64,000 bases of DNA from assembly GCA_035545855.1 (NCBI GenBank), contig DASZXK010000155.1, positions 1-64,000 of the forward strand, given 5' to 3'. The position numbers were made by a program, and so were the translations under genes. The notes under the pieces are model-generated. The model was given only the letters and a program-made list of their open reading frames with translations, searched no databases and had not been told where the DNA came from. Source of the stretch: DASZVB01 sp035545855. Lineage in GTDB: Bacteria; Myxococcota_A; Polyangia; Polyangiales; Polyangiaceae. Shown one piece after another: positions 1-8,348 of this stretch (positions are counted from its first letter, which is position 1; each line of letters begins with the position of its first letter).

Positions 1-2288
1 CGGGCGCGCTGCGCGAGCTGCTGGAGCGGGACCTCGACGCGGCCTGCGAGCGTGCGCTCGCGCTCCCGCATGATCACACGCGGCTTCGCCCGTACCAGAA
101 GGAGGCGAACGCGGCGGTCGAGAAGGCGATCAGCGAGCGGAAGCGGAACCTCCTCGTGGCCATGGCGACGGGCACGGGCAAGACGTTCACGCTCGTGAAC
201 CAGATCTACCGCGCGATGAAATCCGGCATCGCCCGGCGGGTGCTTTTCCTCGTGGACCGGCGCGCCCTCGCCGCGCAGGCCGTGCGCGCGTTCAACGCCT
301 TCGAGGTGCGCACCGGGTACAAGTTCACCGCCGACTACGAGGTGTACTCGTCACGCTTTCAGACGGAGGACTTCGGGGACGACGAGAAGTTCGATCCGAA
401 GGTGATGCCTCGCGAGTACCTGGAGAGCCCGAAGCCAGGGCACGCCTTTGTCTACGTCTGCACGATCCAGCGGATGGCGATCCACATCCTCGGGCGTTCG
501 GCGATCTTCGGGGTCGGCGACGAGGCGATCGATGACGACGCGGACAGGCTCGACATCCCGATCCACGGCTTCGACCTCATCGTCGCCGACGAGTGCCACC
601 GCGGGTACACGTCGCAGGAAGTATCGACGTGGCGGTCCACCCTCGATCACTTCGACGCCATCAAGGTCGGGCTCACGGCGACGCCCGCGAGCCACACGAC
701 CGCGTACTTCAACCACAAGGTGTTCGAGTACAGATACGAGCAGGCGGTGCTGGACGGGCACCTCGTGGACTACGACGCCGTCAACATCCGGTCCGAGGTC
801 CGCATGCGCGGGCTGTTCCTGCGCGAGGGCGAGAACGTCGAGGTGGTCGACCCCGAGAGCGGCCTCTCGAAGCTGGACCAGCTCGAAGACGAGCGTGCGT
901 TCGAGACGACCGAGATCGAGAGCAAGATCACCGCTCCCGAGTCCAACAAGAAGATCCTCCAGGAGATCAAGACCTACACGGACCGGCACGAGCAGGAGCA
1001 CGGGCGCTTCCCCAAGACGCTGATCTTCGCCGCGAACGACCTGCCGCACACGAGCCACGCCGATCAGCTTGTCGATCTCGCCCGGGACACGTGGGGTCGG
1101 GGCGATGCGTTCGTCGAGAAGATCACGGGCCGCGTCGATCGGCCCCTCCAGAAGATCCGCGAGTTCCGGAACCGCCCGAATCCCGGAATCGTCGTCACGG
1201 TCGACCTGCTCACGACCGGCGTGGACATCCCCGATCTGGAATTCATCGTGTTCCTGCGTCCGGTCAAGAGCCGCATCCTGTTCGAGCAAATGATCGGGCG
1301 TGGCACCCGGAAGGGCGAGAAGTATCCCGACAAGAATCACTTCACCGTGTTCGACTGCTTCGACGGCACGCTGCTCGCGTACTTCAAGAAGGCGACCGGG
1401 ATCACCGCCGAGACGCCCGCGCCGCCGACGCGGACCCTGCACGAGATCGTCGAGGACATCTGGGCGAACAAGGACCGGGACTACAACATCGGCTGTGTCG
1501 TGAAGCGGCTCCAGCGGATCGACAAGGCCATGTCCGCCGAGGCGCGGGACATGTTCGCCAAGTACGTCGCGGACGGTGATCTCGCGAAGTACGCCCGGCA
1601 GCTACCGGTGTCGCTCCGTCAGGATTTCGTGGGCGGGATGAAGCTCCTCCGCGACGCGGGCTTCCAGGAACTCCTCGTGAGCTACCCGCGCCCGCAGCGG
1701 ACGTTCATGCGCGCGTACGAGCAGACCGACAACGTCTCGTCCGTCTACATGTTTCGCGACATCGCGGGTACCGAGTACAAGCCCGAGGACTACCTGAAGG
1801 TCTTCGGGCGCTTCGTCACCGAAAACCCGGACCACATCGACGCGGTGAAGATCCTGCTCGACCGGCCGCGCGCGTGGAGCCCGTCTGCGCTGACCGAGTT
1901 GAAACAGAAACTCACGCAGAGCCGATACCGCTTCACGCCAGACAATCTCCAGAAGGCGCACGAGATCCACTACAAGAAGGCGCTCGTGGACCTCGTCTCG
2001 ATGGTCAAGCACGCCGCCCGCGAGGAGGCCCCGCTGCTCACGGCGGCGGAGCGCGTCGAGAGCGCGTTCGCGAAGATCACGTCGGGGCGGACGTTCACGA
2101 CCGACCAGCAGCGGTGGCTCGACCGGATCCGGGAGCACCTTCGCGAGAACCTGTCGATCGATCGCGAGGACTTCGAGCTGGTCCCGGTGCTCTCGGACGC
2201 GGGCGGATGGCCCGTGGCGCGGAAGGCATTCGGCGAGAAGGAGCTTGAGAACTTGATCGAGAACCTGAACGAGGCGATTGCCGCATGA
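1..2288 (+). CDS. hsdR: Type I restriction enzyme R subunit, 5' end missing
   Basis: Motor and cleavage subunit of a type I restriction-modification complex, which translocates DNA with ATP and cuts unmodified DNA. The frame is open from base 3, so the true start and the N-terminal nuclease domain lie outside the window. Helicase motifs are in order: a Q-like LRPYQ near base 90, Walker A ATGTGKT at bases 165-185, the DECH box at 588-599, a TATP motif near 681, and TTGVDIP then IGRGTRKG near 1212-1314. The remaining C-terminal third fits the EcoEI-type R-subunit tail. The stop overlaps the next gene by 4 bases (ATGA), so it is the first visible gene of an hsdR-x-hsdM-hsdS operon. Function is firm; the nuclease residues cannot be checked here. 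Confidence 0.95.
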   Translation, partial: GALRELLERDLDAACERALALPHDHTRLRPYQKEANAAVEKAISERKRNLLVAMATGTGKTFTLVNQIYRAMKSGIARRVLFLVDRRALAAQAVRAFNAFEVRTGYKFTADYEVYSSRFQTEDFGDDEKFDPKVMPREYLESPKPGHAFVYVCTIQRMAIHILGRSAIFGVGDEAIDDDADRLDIPIHGFDLIVADECHRGYTSQEVSTWRSTLDHFDAIKVGLTATPASHTTAYFNHKVFEYRYEQAVLDGHLVDYDAVNIRSEVRMRGLFLREGENVEVVDPESGLSKLDQLEDERAFETTEIESKITAPESNKKILQEIKTYTDRHEQEHGRFPKTLIFAANDLPHTSHADQLVDLARDTWGRGDAFVEKITGRVDRPLQKIREFRNRPNPGIVVTVDLLTTGVDIPDLEFIVFLRPVKSRILFEQMIGRGTRKGEKYPDKNHFTVFDCFDGTLLAYFKKATGITAETPAPPTRTLHEIVEDIWANKDRDYNIGCVVKRLQRIDKAMSAEARDMFAKYVADGDLAKYARQLPVSLRQDFVGGMKLLRDAGFQELLVSYPRPQRTFMRAYEQTDNVSSVYMFRDIAGTEYKPEDYLKVFGRFVTENPDHIDAVKILLDRPRAWSPSALTELKQKLTQSRYRFTPDNLQKAHEIHYKKALVDLVSMVKHAAREEAPLLTAAERVESAFAKITSGRTFTTDQQRWLDRIREHLRENLSIDREDFELVPVLSDAGGWPVARKAFGEKELENLIENLNEAIAA

Positions 2289-2803
2289 AGACGACCACCT
2301 GGTTCAAGTTTGCTGCCTCCGGGCCGTACGCCTTCGGTGCATGCGTTCTGAAGAACAGCAAGGGCGTGAAGCAACTCGATCGAAAAGCCTACAGAAAGTG
2401 GCTGGCGACAACTCCAGGGATTGATGGCCGGGGCGTGTACATCTTCGCGACCGGCCAGAAGAAGCCGAAGCCCTGGTACGTTGGCTTCACGCGTGACAAC
2501 GACTTTCGGGGCGAATGCGGCGGGAAGGAGTGGCTCATCAACAAGATGATCCAGCAGGCACCTGGGGCACCGGTGCTTTTCCTGCTCAGCGCGCCGCGCG
2601 GCTCCTCCGCCGGCCTCGCAAGCGCAATCGACACGCTGGAGACGGAGCTTATTCGCGCGGCCCACCGTACAAACCGAGACCTTCTTAACACCAACAAGAA
2701 GGTTCCCACCTGGGACACGTACGTGCCCGGCGTTCTCCGCTCCGGCGCGGGGAACCGCTCGCCTGCCGCGAGAGCGTTAGCGAAATCTTTGAGGCTTCGA
2801 TGA
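2285..2803 (+). CDS. GIY-YIG-like protein within the type I RM operon
   Basis: A 172-residue soluble protein overlapping hsdR by 4 bases and hsdM by 4 bases, so it belongs to the operon. I do not recognise a named family, but the middle reads like a GIY-YIG nuclease core: GVY at residues 50-52, YVG at 65-67 with R70 just after, a Glu in LETELI (E119 or E121) and Asn135 in LLNTNK, in the usual order and about the usual spacing. This fold makes single-strand DNA cuts in homing enzymes, UvrC and some restriction enzymes. A small GIY-YIG gene between R and M is not part of the standard hsd set. It could add a nicking step, regulate R, or be a separate effector. The fold call is from motifs only. 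Confidence 0.65.
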   Translation: MKTTTWFKFAASGPYAFGACVLKNSKGVKQLDRKAYRKWLATTPGIDGRGVYIFATGQKKPKPWYVGFTRDNDFRGECGGKEWLINKMIQQAPGAPVLFLLSAPRGSSAGLASAIDTLETELIRAAHRTNRDLLNTNKKVPTWDTYVPGVLRSGAGNRSPAARALAKSLRLR

Positions 2804-4239
2804 GCGCCGACATCGTCCAGAAACTCTGGGGCTTCTGCCACACGCTCCGCCACGACGGGATCGACTACGGCGACTACATCGAGCAGATCACGTACCTGCT
2901 GTTCCTCAAGATGGCGGACGAGCGGGGCGTGGACGTGCCCAAGGGGTGCGCGTGGCCGACGATCCGCGACAAGAGCGGGACGGATCTGACGGAGCACTAC
3001 ATCGAGCTGCTGCGAAAACTCGGCAAGAGCCAGGGCATCCTCGGCGACATCTTCGCGGGCGCGCAGAGCCGGTTCAACAACCCGGTTAACCTGAAGAAGC
3101 TCGTCTCGCTCATCGACGAGACGGAGTGGACCGCGCTCGACGTCGACGTGAAGGCGCAGGCCTACGAGGGCCTGCTGGAGAAGGCCGCCGCCGAGGGGAA
3201 GAAGGGCGCCGGGCAGTACTTCACGCCGCGCGTGCTCATCCAGAGCATCGTGCGGTGCATGAAGCCGGACCCGCGGACGAAGTCGGACTTCACCATCTGC
3301 GATCCGGCGGTCGGTACCGGCGGCTTCCTCGTCGCGGCGTACGAGTGGCTGAAGGAGGAGACGCGCGGCGGCGCGATCGACCGGGACGTGATGAAGCGGA
3401 TCCGGACGAACACGTACTTCGGCGAGGAGCTTGTCGAGCGCCCGCGGCGGATGGCGCTGATGAACCTCTACCTGCACAACATCGAGCCGCGCATCGAGAA
3501 GGGCGACAGCATTGCGGACCCTCCGTCGTCGGACCGGTTCGACGTCGTGCTAACGAACCCACCGTTCGGCACGAAGGGTGCGGGGCAGGCGCCCGAGCGC
3601 GACGACTTCACTGTGTCGACGTCGAACAAGCAACTGAACTTCGTGCAGCACATCCTCACGATCCTGAAGCCCGCGGGGCGCGCGGCGGTGGTGCTGCCCG
3701 ATAACGTGCTGTTCGCCGACCAGGCGGGCGAGGTGCTCAAGATCCTCGCCGAGGACTGCGACCTCCACACCGTGCTCCGGCTCCCGCGCGGCACGTTTAC
3801 GCCGTACTCGCAGGGCGTGAAGGCGAACGTGCTGTTCTTCACCAAGGGCCGCCCGACCGAGAAGGTCTGGATCTACGACGCGCGCACGAACGTCCCGGGG
3901 ATCACGAAGAAGGATCGTCCGCTCACGCGCGAGCACTTCAAGAAGTTCGAGAAGTGCTACGGCGCCGACCCCGACGGGCGCGCGAAGCGGAAGGCGAGCG
4001 ACTCCAAGGAGGATCGCTGGCGGAGCTTCGGCATCGCCGAGGTGAAGGGGAAGGATTTCAAGCTCGACGGGTTCAAGTGGCTCAAGGAGGAGTCGCTCGA
4101 AGATGCGGACGATCTGCCCGAGCCCGACGAGCTTGCGGCGGAGGCGATCTCCGAACTGGAGCAGGCGGTCGGCGAGTTGAACCAGGTGCTCAGGCTGCTG
4201 GAGAACGGGAACGGCGTGGCGAAGGGGGCGAGGGCGTGA
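2800..4239 (+). CDS. hsdM: Type I DNA adenine methyltransferase M subunit
   Basis: N6-adenine methyltransferase that protects host sites and forms the core of the restriction complex with the S subunit. The 479-residue protein has the N-terminal helical HsdM domain (about 1-125), then AGQYFTPR near residue 137, the SAM-binding motif DPAVGTGGF at 168-176 (usually DPACGTGGF), and the catalytic NPPF at 253-256. Length is normal. It starts with ATG overlapping the preceding stop by 4 bases, and its own stop overlaps the GTG start of hsdS, so translational coupling is likely on both sides. All key residues are present, so the enzyme should be active. Confidence 0.95.
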   Translation: MSADIVQKLWGFCHTLRHDGIDYGDYIEQITYLLFLKMADERGVDVPKGCAWPTIRDKSGTDLTEHYIELLRKLGKSQGILGDIFAGAQSRFNNPVNLKKLVSLIDETEWTALDVDVKAQAYEGLLEKAAAEGKKGAGQYFTPRVLIQSIVRCMKPDPRTKSDFTICDPAVGTGGFLVAAYEWLKEETRGGAIDRDVMKRIRTNTYFGEELVERPRRMALMNLYLHNIEPRIEKGDSIADPPSSDRFDVVLTNPPFGTKGAGQAPERDDFTVSTSNKQLNFVQHILTILKPAGRAAVVLPDNVLFADQAGEVLKILAEDCDLHTVLRLPRGTFTPYSQGVKANVLFFTKGRPTEKVWIYDARTNVPGITKKDRPLTREHFKKFEKCYGADPDGRAKRKASDSKEDRWRSFGIAEVKGKDFKLDGFKWLKEESLEDADDLPEPDELAAEAISELEQAVGELNQVLRLLENGNGVAKGARA

Positions 4240-5813
4240 GCGAGGAGCAGGAATTGCCGGAGGGGTGGGCAAGCGTCCCGTTCGACGAGGTTCTTGTCGA
4301 ACTCCGGAACGGCATATCCACCAGGCCAGAGCTAGAGCCTCCGGGCACGCCCATCCTTCGCATCAACGCGGTTCGTCCCGGCCGAGTCGTTCTGGATGAC
4401 CTCAGGTATCTTCCAGACGGGCAGGCTCTCGCTGCGTCGTTCAGCGTGCGGGACGGTGACCTCCTTTTCACCCGGTACAACGGGAGCCTGGACCTGCTGG
4501 GCGTCTGCGGGATGGTGCGGGGCCTCGGCAAGAGCACTCTGCTCTACCCGGACAAACTCATGCGGGCCCGGCTACGTGAAGACGTGGTCCTTCCCTCCTT
4601 CGTTGAGCTGTACTTTCAGTCTCCGGAAGCTCGGGAACGGCTCATCGGCGAGGCGAAGTCATCGGCGGGGCAGCAAGGAATCTCCGGAGGTGACCTCAAA
4701 CGGCAACCGGTGTCCATCGCCCCCCTCCCCGAGCAGCACCGCATCGTCGAGAAGGTCGAGGCTCTGCTCGCCCAGGTCAACAAGGCGAAGGACCGGCTCG
4801 ACCGGGTGAAGGTCATCCTCAAGAGGTTCCGGCAGGCGGTGCTGGCGGCGGCGTGCTCGGGGAGGTTGACGGAGGAGTGGAGGGCTCGGAATCCCGAAGT
4901 CGAACCCGCCGACGGTGTCGTCGAGCGCCTCAAGGCCCTGCATGGACCCTTCGGGACCGACAAGCGGGGAAACGCTGCACCGCCCGACGACGAAGCGCAC
5001 GACCTTGACGCTTCGGACCTTCCGCCAACCTGGACTTGCACGGAGCTGCTGTGGCTGTGCGAGCCGGGACGACCGATCACCTACGGCATCCTGAAACCTG
5101 GTCCGAACCAAGATGGTGGAGTCCCCTACATCCGGGTTGCCGACTTTCCGGCGGGGGTGATCAAGGTGCAAGGCGTTCACCGGACGACCAAGGAGATCGC
5201 CGAAGCTTACAAGCGTTCGACCCTGCGAACCGGCGACGTACTCCTGTCGATTCGGGGAACCTACGGCCGCATCTGCGTGGTGCCATCGGAGCTGGACAAG
5301 GCCAACATCACCCAAGATACGGCACGGCTCACGATCCACGAGTCGGTGAACGCCGCCTACGTCGTGATGTACCTCAGGTCGCAGCCCGTCCAGAATCGGA
5401 TGAAGCGTGCCGCGAAGGGGGTCGCTGTCCATGGCGTCAACATCGGCGACGTTCGAGCGCTTCAGGTCGCTCTGCCCCCGTTGCAGGAGCAAGCTGAAAT
5501 CGTTCGTCGGGTCGATGCGCTACTCGGAGTAGCCGACACCATTGAGACTCGCCTCACCGCTGCCTCGACCCGAGCCGAGAAGCTCCCCCAGTCGATTCTG
5601 TCGAAGGCGTTCAAGGGCGAGCTTGTGCCCACGGAGGCCGACATCGCGCGAGCCGAAGGCAGGGCGTTCGAGTCGGCGGAAGAATTGCTGAGGCGCGCCG
5701 AAGGCAGCTGTCACAGCGTCACGGCCAGCACATCCAAACAGCGAGGACGGCAGAGCGTGGAGCCGAGCCGAGCCGCTCTCAAACGTGCGCCGGGGCCTCC
5801 CTCGGCCGGGTGA
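4236..5813 (+). CDS. hsdS: Type I specificity subunit
   Basis: Recognises the bipartite target sequence for the methylase and nuclease. GTG at 4236 is chosen because it overlaps the hsdM stop (GTGA) and leads straight into the first target-recognition domain, which begins LPEGWASV; a longer upstream extension would lie inside hsdM. There are two target-recognition domains (about residues 8-160 and 262-410), each followed by a conserved helical spacer. The first starts at PLPEQHRIVEKVEALL near 163 and ends SGRLTEEW; the second starts at PPLQEQAEIVRRVDALL near 413 and ends FKGELVPTEA. A low-complexity tail of about 45 residues follows the second spacer. Length 525 is a little above average. Confidence 0.92.
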   Translation: MSEEQELPEGWASVPFDEVLVELRNGISTRPELEPPGTPILRINAVRPGRVVLDDLRYLPDGQALAASFSVRDGDLLFTRYNGSLDLLGVCGMVRGLGKSTLLYPDKLMRARLREDVVLPSFVELYFQSPEARERLIGEAKSSAGQQGISGGDLKRQPVSIAPLPEQHRIVEKVEALLAQVNKAKDRLDRVKVILKRFRQAVLAAACSGRLTEEWRARNPEVEPADGVVERLKALHGPFGTDKRGNAAPPDDEAHDLDASDLPPTWTCTELLWLCEPGRPITYGILKPGPNQDGGVPYIRVADFPAGVIKVQGVHRTTKEIAEAYKRSTLRTGDVLLSIRGTYGRICVVPSELDKANITQDTARLTIHESVNAAYVVMYLRSQPVQNRMKRAAKGVAVHGVNIGDVRALQVALPPLQEQAEIVRRVDALLGVADTIETRLTAASTRAEKLPQSILSKAFKGELVPTEADIARAEGRAFESAEELLRRAEGSCHSVTASTSKQRGRQSVEPSRAALKRAPGPPSAG

Positions 5814-8275
5814 GCGGCAGAACCAACATTCCGAGACTCGGAGCAACGAGGGCCATGTACCAGATACCCACCGGATTCTGCGCATATCCTGCTCAGCCAC
5901 CTTCGCTCGCCGAAACGATCCGCGACGCCGCGGAACGCTTGAACCAGACCAAGAACGTTTACCTAAAGACGTGGGAAGATCTGAAGATCGGCGGGCGTGT
6001 CCTCATCGATTCTATATGCCGAGAGATCGAAAGCGCGAACCTGTTCCTCGCTGATCTCTCGGGGCTCAACGCAAACGTGCTCTATGAACTCGGGTATGCG
6101 ATAGCGAGAGGAAAGCGCATCTGGATCACGCTGGACGAAACGGTTGGAAGTAACAAGCAGGCCTTCCAGGAGTTCAAGCTGCTTTCCACTGTCGGATACC
6201 GTTCTTCCATCAACACGGATCAGATGACGAGTCATTTTTGGCAGGACTCGCCGCATACGAACCTCGAAGCATCACTGTTAACCGAGGCTCTCCAGCCGCA
6301 CCTCGCACCCACCCGAGAATCGTCCGTCATTTTCCTGAAGCCAAATCATGCGACGAACGCGACCAATGCCGTCCTGAAGCGTCTGAACGGTTCGCCCCTT
6401 TCGCTCGTGATCGACGATCCGCAAGAAGCACCAACTCAGACACTCATCTGGTATGCGCAGCATGCCTGGGATTCCAGGGCCGTCATCTGTCAGCTGGAGC
6501 GAACGGATCGCGCGGGCGCGCACCTGCGAAACGCGCGAATGGCGTTCGTCGCGGGGCTGGCGCATGGGTTTGAGAAATCGGTGCTCCTCCTCGCGGAGGG
6601 CGATTACCTGGCACCCATTGATTACCGGGACCGCTTGCGCACGTATCAGACGGCCTCTGCCGCGGGAAGCCACGTGGAAAATTGGCTCACCGTCGTCGAG
6701 AGTGAGTGGCAGAACGCTCGGGAAGGCCGCGAGAAGAACCGGGCTGAGCGGGTGGCGAGCCTGAAGCTGGTAACGGAACTAAAGAACGTCCAACTCGGAG
6801 AATACGTGGCCGAGAACGAGGAGGACGCCCTACGAGATGCGTACTTCGTGGAAACGGCATCGTACAACGAGGCGCTGCGCGGCGAGGCACACTCTCTGTT
6901 GTTCGTCGGAGCAAAGGGGGCAGGAAAGACAGCGAACTTTGTCAAGCTTCAGTCTGTGCTGACTGCGGATGCCAGGAACACGGTTTGCAGCATCTGCCCT
7001 GCATTCGTCGAGCTGGCATCCCTTCTGAGCGTCCTCAAACGATTCGTGGAACGGGATCGCAGATCCTACGTGATCGAAGGCCTCTGGCGTGCTCTCCTGT
7101 ACATGGAGTTGGCCGCGACCTTGAAGGGTCGCGTGTCGCTGCTCCCCCTTCAGGCGAGGACCCCGGAGCAAGAGGAGTTTCTGCGCTTCTGCGACGCCAA
7201 CGCAGAACTGGTTGCCGATGACTTTGCCGTGCGCCTGGAGAGAACGATCCAGGGGTTGTCCACGGAGGAGGTCGAAGCAGCCGCGGGACTGTCGATCGAG
7301 CAGTTTCGAGAGGCGATCGGCCGCCGCTTGTACGGCGACTTGCTTCCGTCCATGCGACGGGCGCTCGGCGCTGCTCTGCCGAGCCAGGGAAGCGTAGTCA
7401 TCCTGGTCGACAACTTGGACAAGGCGTGGGACCGGGAAATGGACCTCGCTGAGCTGGCGGAGTTCTTGCTTGGAGCGCTGCGAGCGGCGAACAAGCTGGC
7501 GAACGAACTACAGGAGGCGAGCGCGGACTCGAAGCGCAGGAAGTCCAAGATCATCGTGTTCCTTCGCGCGGACATCTACGATCGCATCCGCCGTGTTGCC
7601 CGCGAGCCCGACAAGTTGCGAGCGACCTGGCTTGAGTGGAATGATCGCTCGCTGTTGGTCCGCTTGCTGCAAGAACGTCTCACGGCGTCGCAGGGCGAGG
7701 ACTCCGACCCAGAGCAATTGTGGAAGACGTTCTTTTGCCCGTTCGTGGGCGGCGAAACGACCCCTGATTACCTGGTGGCGCAGTCGCTACCAAAGCCTCG
7801 CGACCTCCTGTTTCTGACGAAGGCTGCACTGGCAGAGGCCATCAACCATGGTCATGGTCGCGTCGACGCTCAAGACGTGCTCCAGGCTGCCAAGAGGTAC
7901 TCAGAGTTCGCCTACGAGGTGCTCCGCATCGAGGACGCAAGCAGCGAGAGGCCCGTCGTGGAGACCCTCATCATGCTCGCTGGTCGACCGTTTCTGCTGC
8001 CCGAGAGTGCGATCCGGGACGCCATCGTTCATGGGGTGGGGGCCGAGTCACCCCCGAGTGAGGGCGCACTGGGGGATGCGATGAGGCGGCTCGTGCTGCT
8101 CGGATTTCTAGAGGTGGAGGTGGGTCCCAGCACCTTCCGGAGCGCCGAGCGCGAGATTGAACTCGACAAGGTGCTCACCATGGCCCGAAGGCATGCCGCC
8201 GAGCGTGGCGGTGAAGTGCGGTATCGAGTACACCGAGCTTATCGTCCGTACTTGGAGCTACAGGAGCCCTCGTGA
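5810..8275 (+). CDS. TIR/deoxyribosyltransferase-like domain fused to P-loop ATPase, candidate defence effector
   Basis: An 821-residue protein. The N-terminus (16-150) matches the nucleoside-2-deoxyribosyltransferase/TIR-like fold: GFCAYPAQPPSLAETI, then ADLSGLNANVLYELGYA at 81-97, where E93 sits at the catalytic-Glu position. A second Rossmann-like stretch (about 172-280, with NARMAFVAGLAHG and PIDYRD) follows. The ATPase has Walker A GAKGAGKT at 367-374, Walker B VVILVDNLD with D534/D537, and a FLRADIY sensor-like strand at 584-590. The DNLDKAW and FLR-D-I motifs recall the Sll1717-type P-loop ATPases. GTG at 5810 overlaps the hsdS stop, implying co-expression; ATG 5855, with GAGG just upstream, is an alternative start. 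By analogy such fusions sense infection and cleave or modify nucleotides; that role is inferred. Confidence 0.72.
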   Translation: MSGRTNIPRLGATRAMYQIPTGFCAYPAQPPSLAETIRDAAERLNQTKNVYLKTWEDLKIGGRVLIDSICREIESANLFLADLSGLNANVLYELGYAIARGKRIWITLDETVGSNKQAFQEFKLLSTVGYRSSINTDQMTSHFWQDSPHTNLEASLLTEALQPHLAPTRESSVIFLKPNHATNATNAVLKRLNGSPLSLVIDDPQEAPTQTLIWYAQHAWDSRAVICQLERTDRAGAHLRNARMAFVAGLAHGFEKSVLLLAEGDYLAPIDYRDRLRTYQTASAAGSHVENWLTVVESEWQNAREGREKNRAERVASLKLVTELKNVQLGEYVAENEEDALRDAYFVETASYNEALRGEAHSLLFVGAKGAGKTANFVKLQSVLTADARNTVCSICPAFVELASLLSVLKRFVERDRRSYVIEGLWRALLYMELAATLKGRVSLLPLQARTPEQEEFLRFCDANAELVADDFAVRLERTIQGLSTEEVEAAAGLSIEQFREAIGRRLYGDLLPSMRRALGAALPSQGSVVILVDNLDKAWDREMDLAELAEFLLGALRAANKLANELQEASADSKRRKSKIIVFLRADIYDRIRRVAREPDKLRATWLEWNDRSLLVRLLQERLTASQGEDSDPEQLWKTFFCPFVGGETTPDYLVAQSLPKPRDLLFLTKAALAEAINHGHGRVDAQDVLQAAKRYSEFAYEVLRIEDASSERPVVETLIMLAGRPFLLPESAIRDAIVHGVGAESPPSEGALGDAMRRLVLLGFLEVEVGPSTFRSAEREIELDKVLTMARRHAAERGGEVRYRVHRAYRPYLELQEPS

Positions 8276-8348
8276 TCGATCGTCACCTTGAGTCGGGAGG
8301 AGGGTCTTCATCAGCGAGCGGGTACCCGCTGCGATAGACTGGGGAGCC

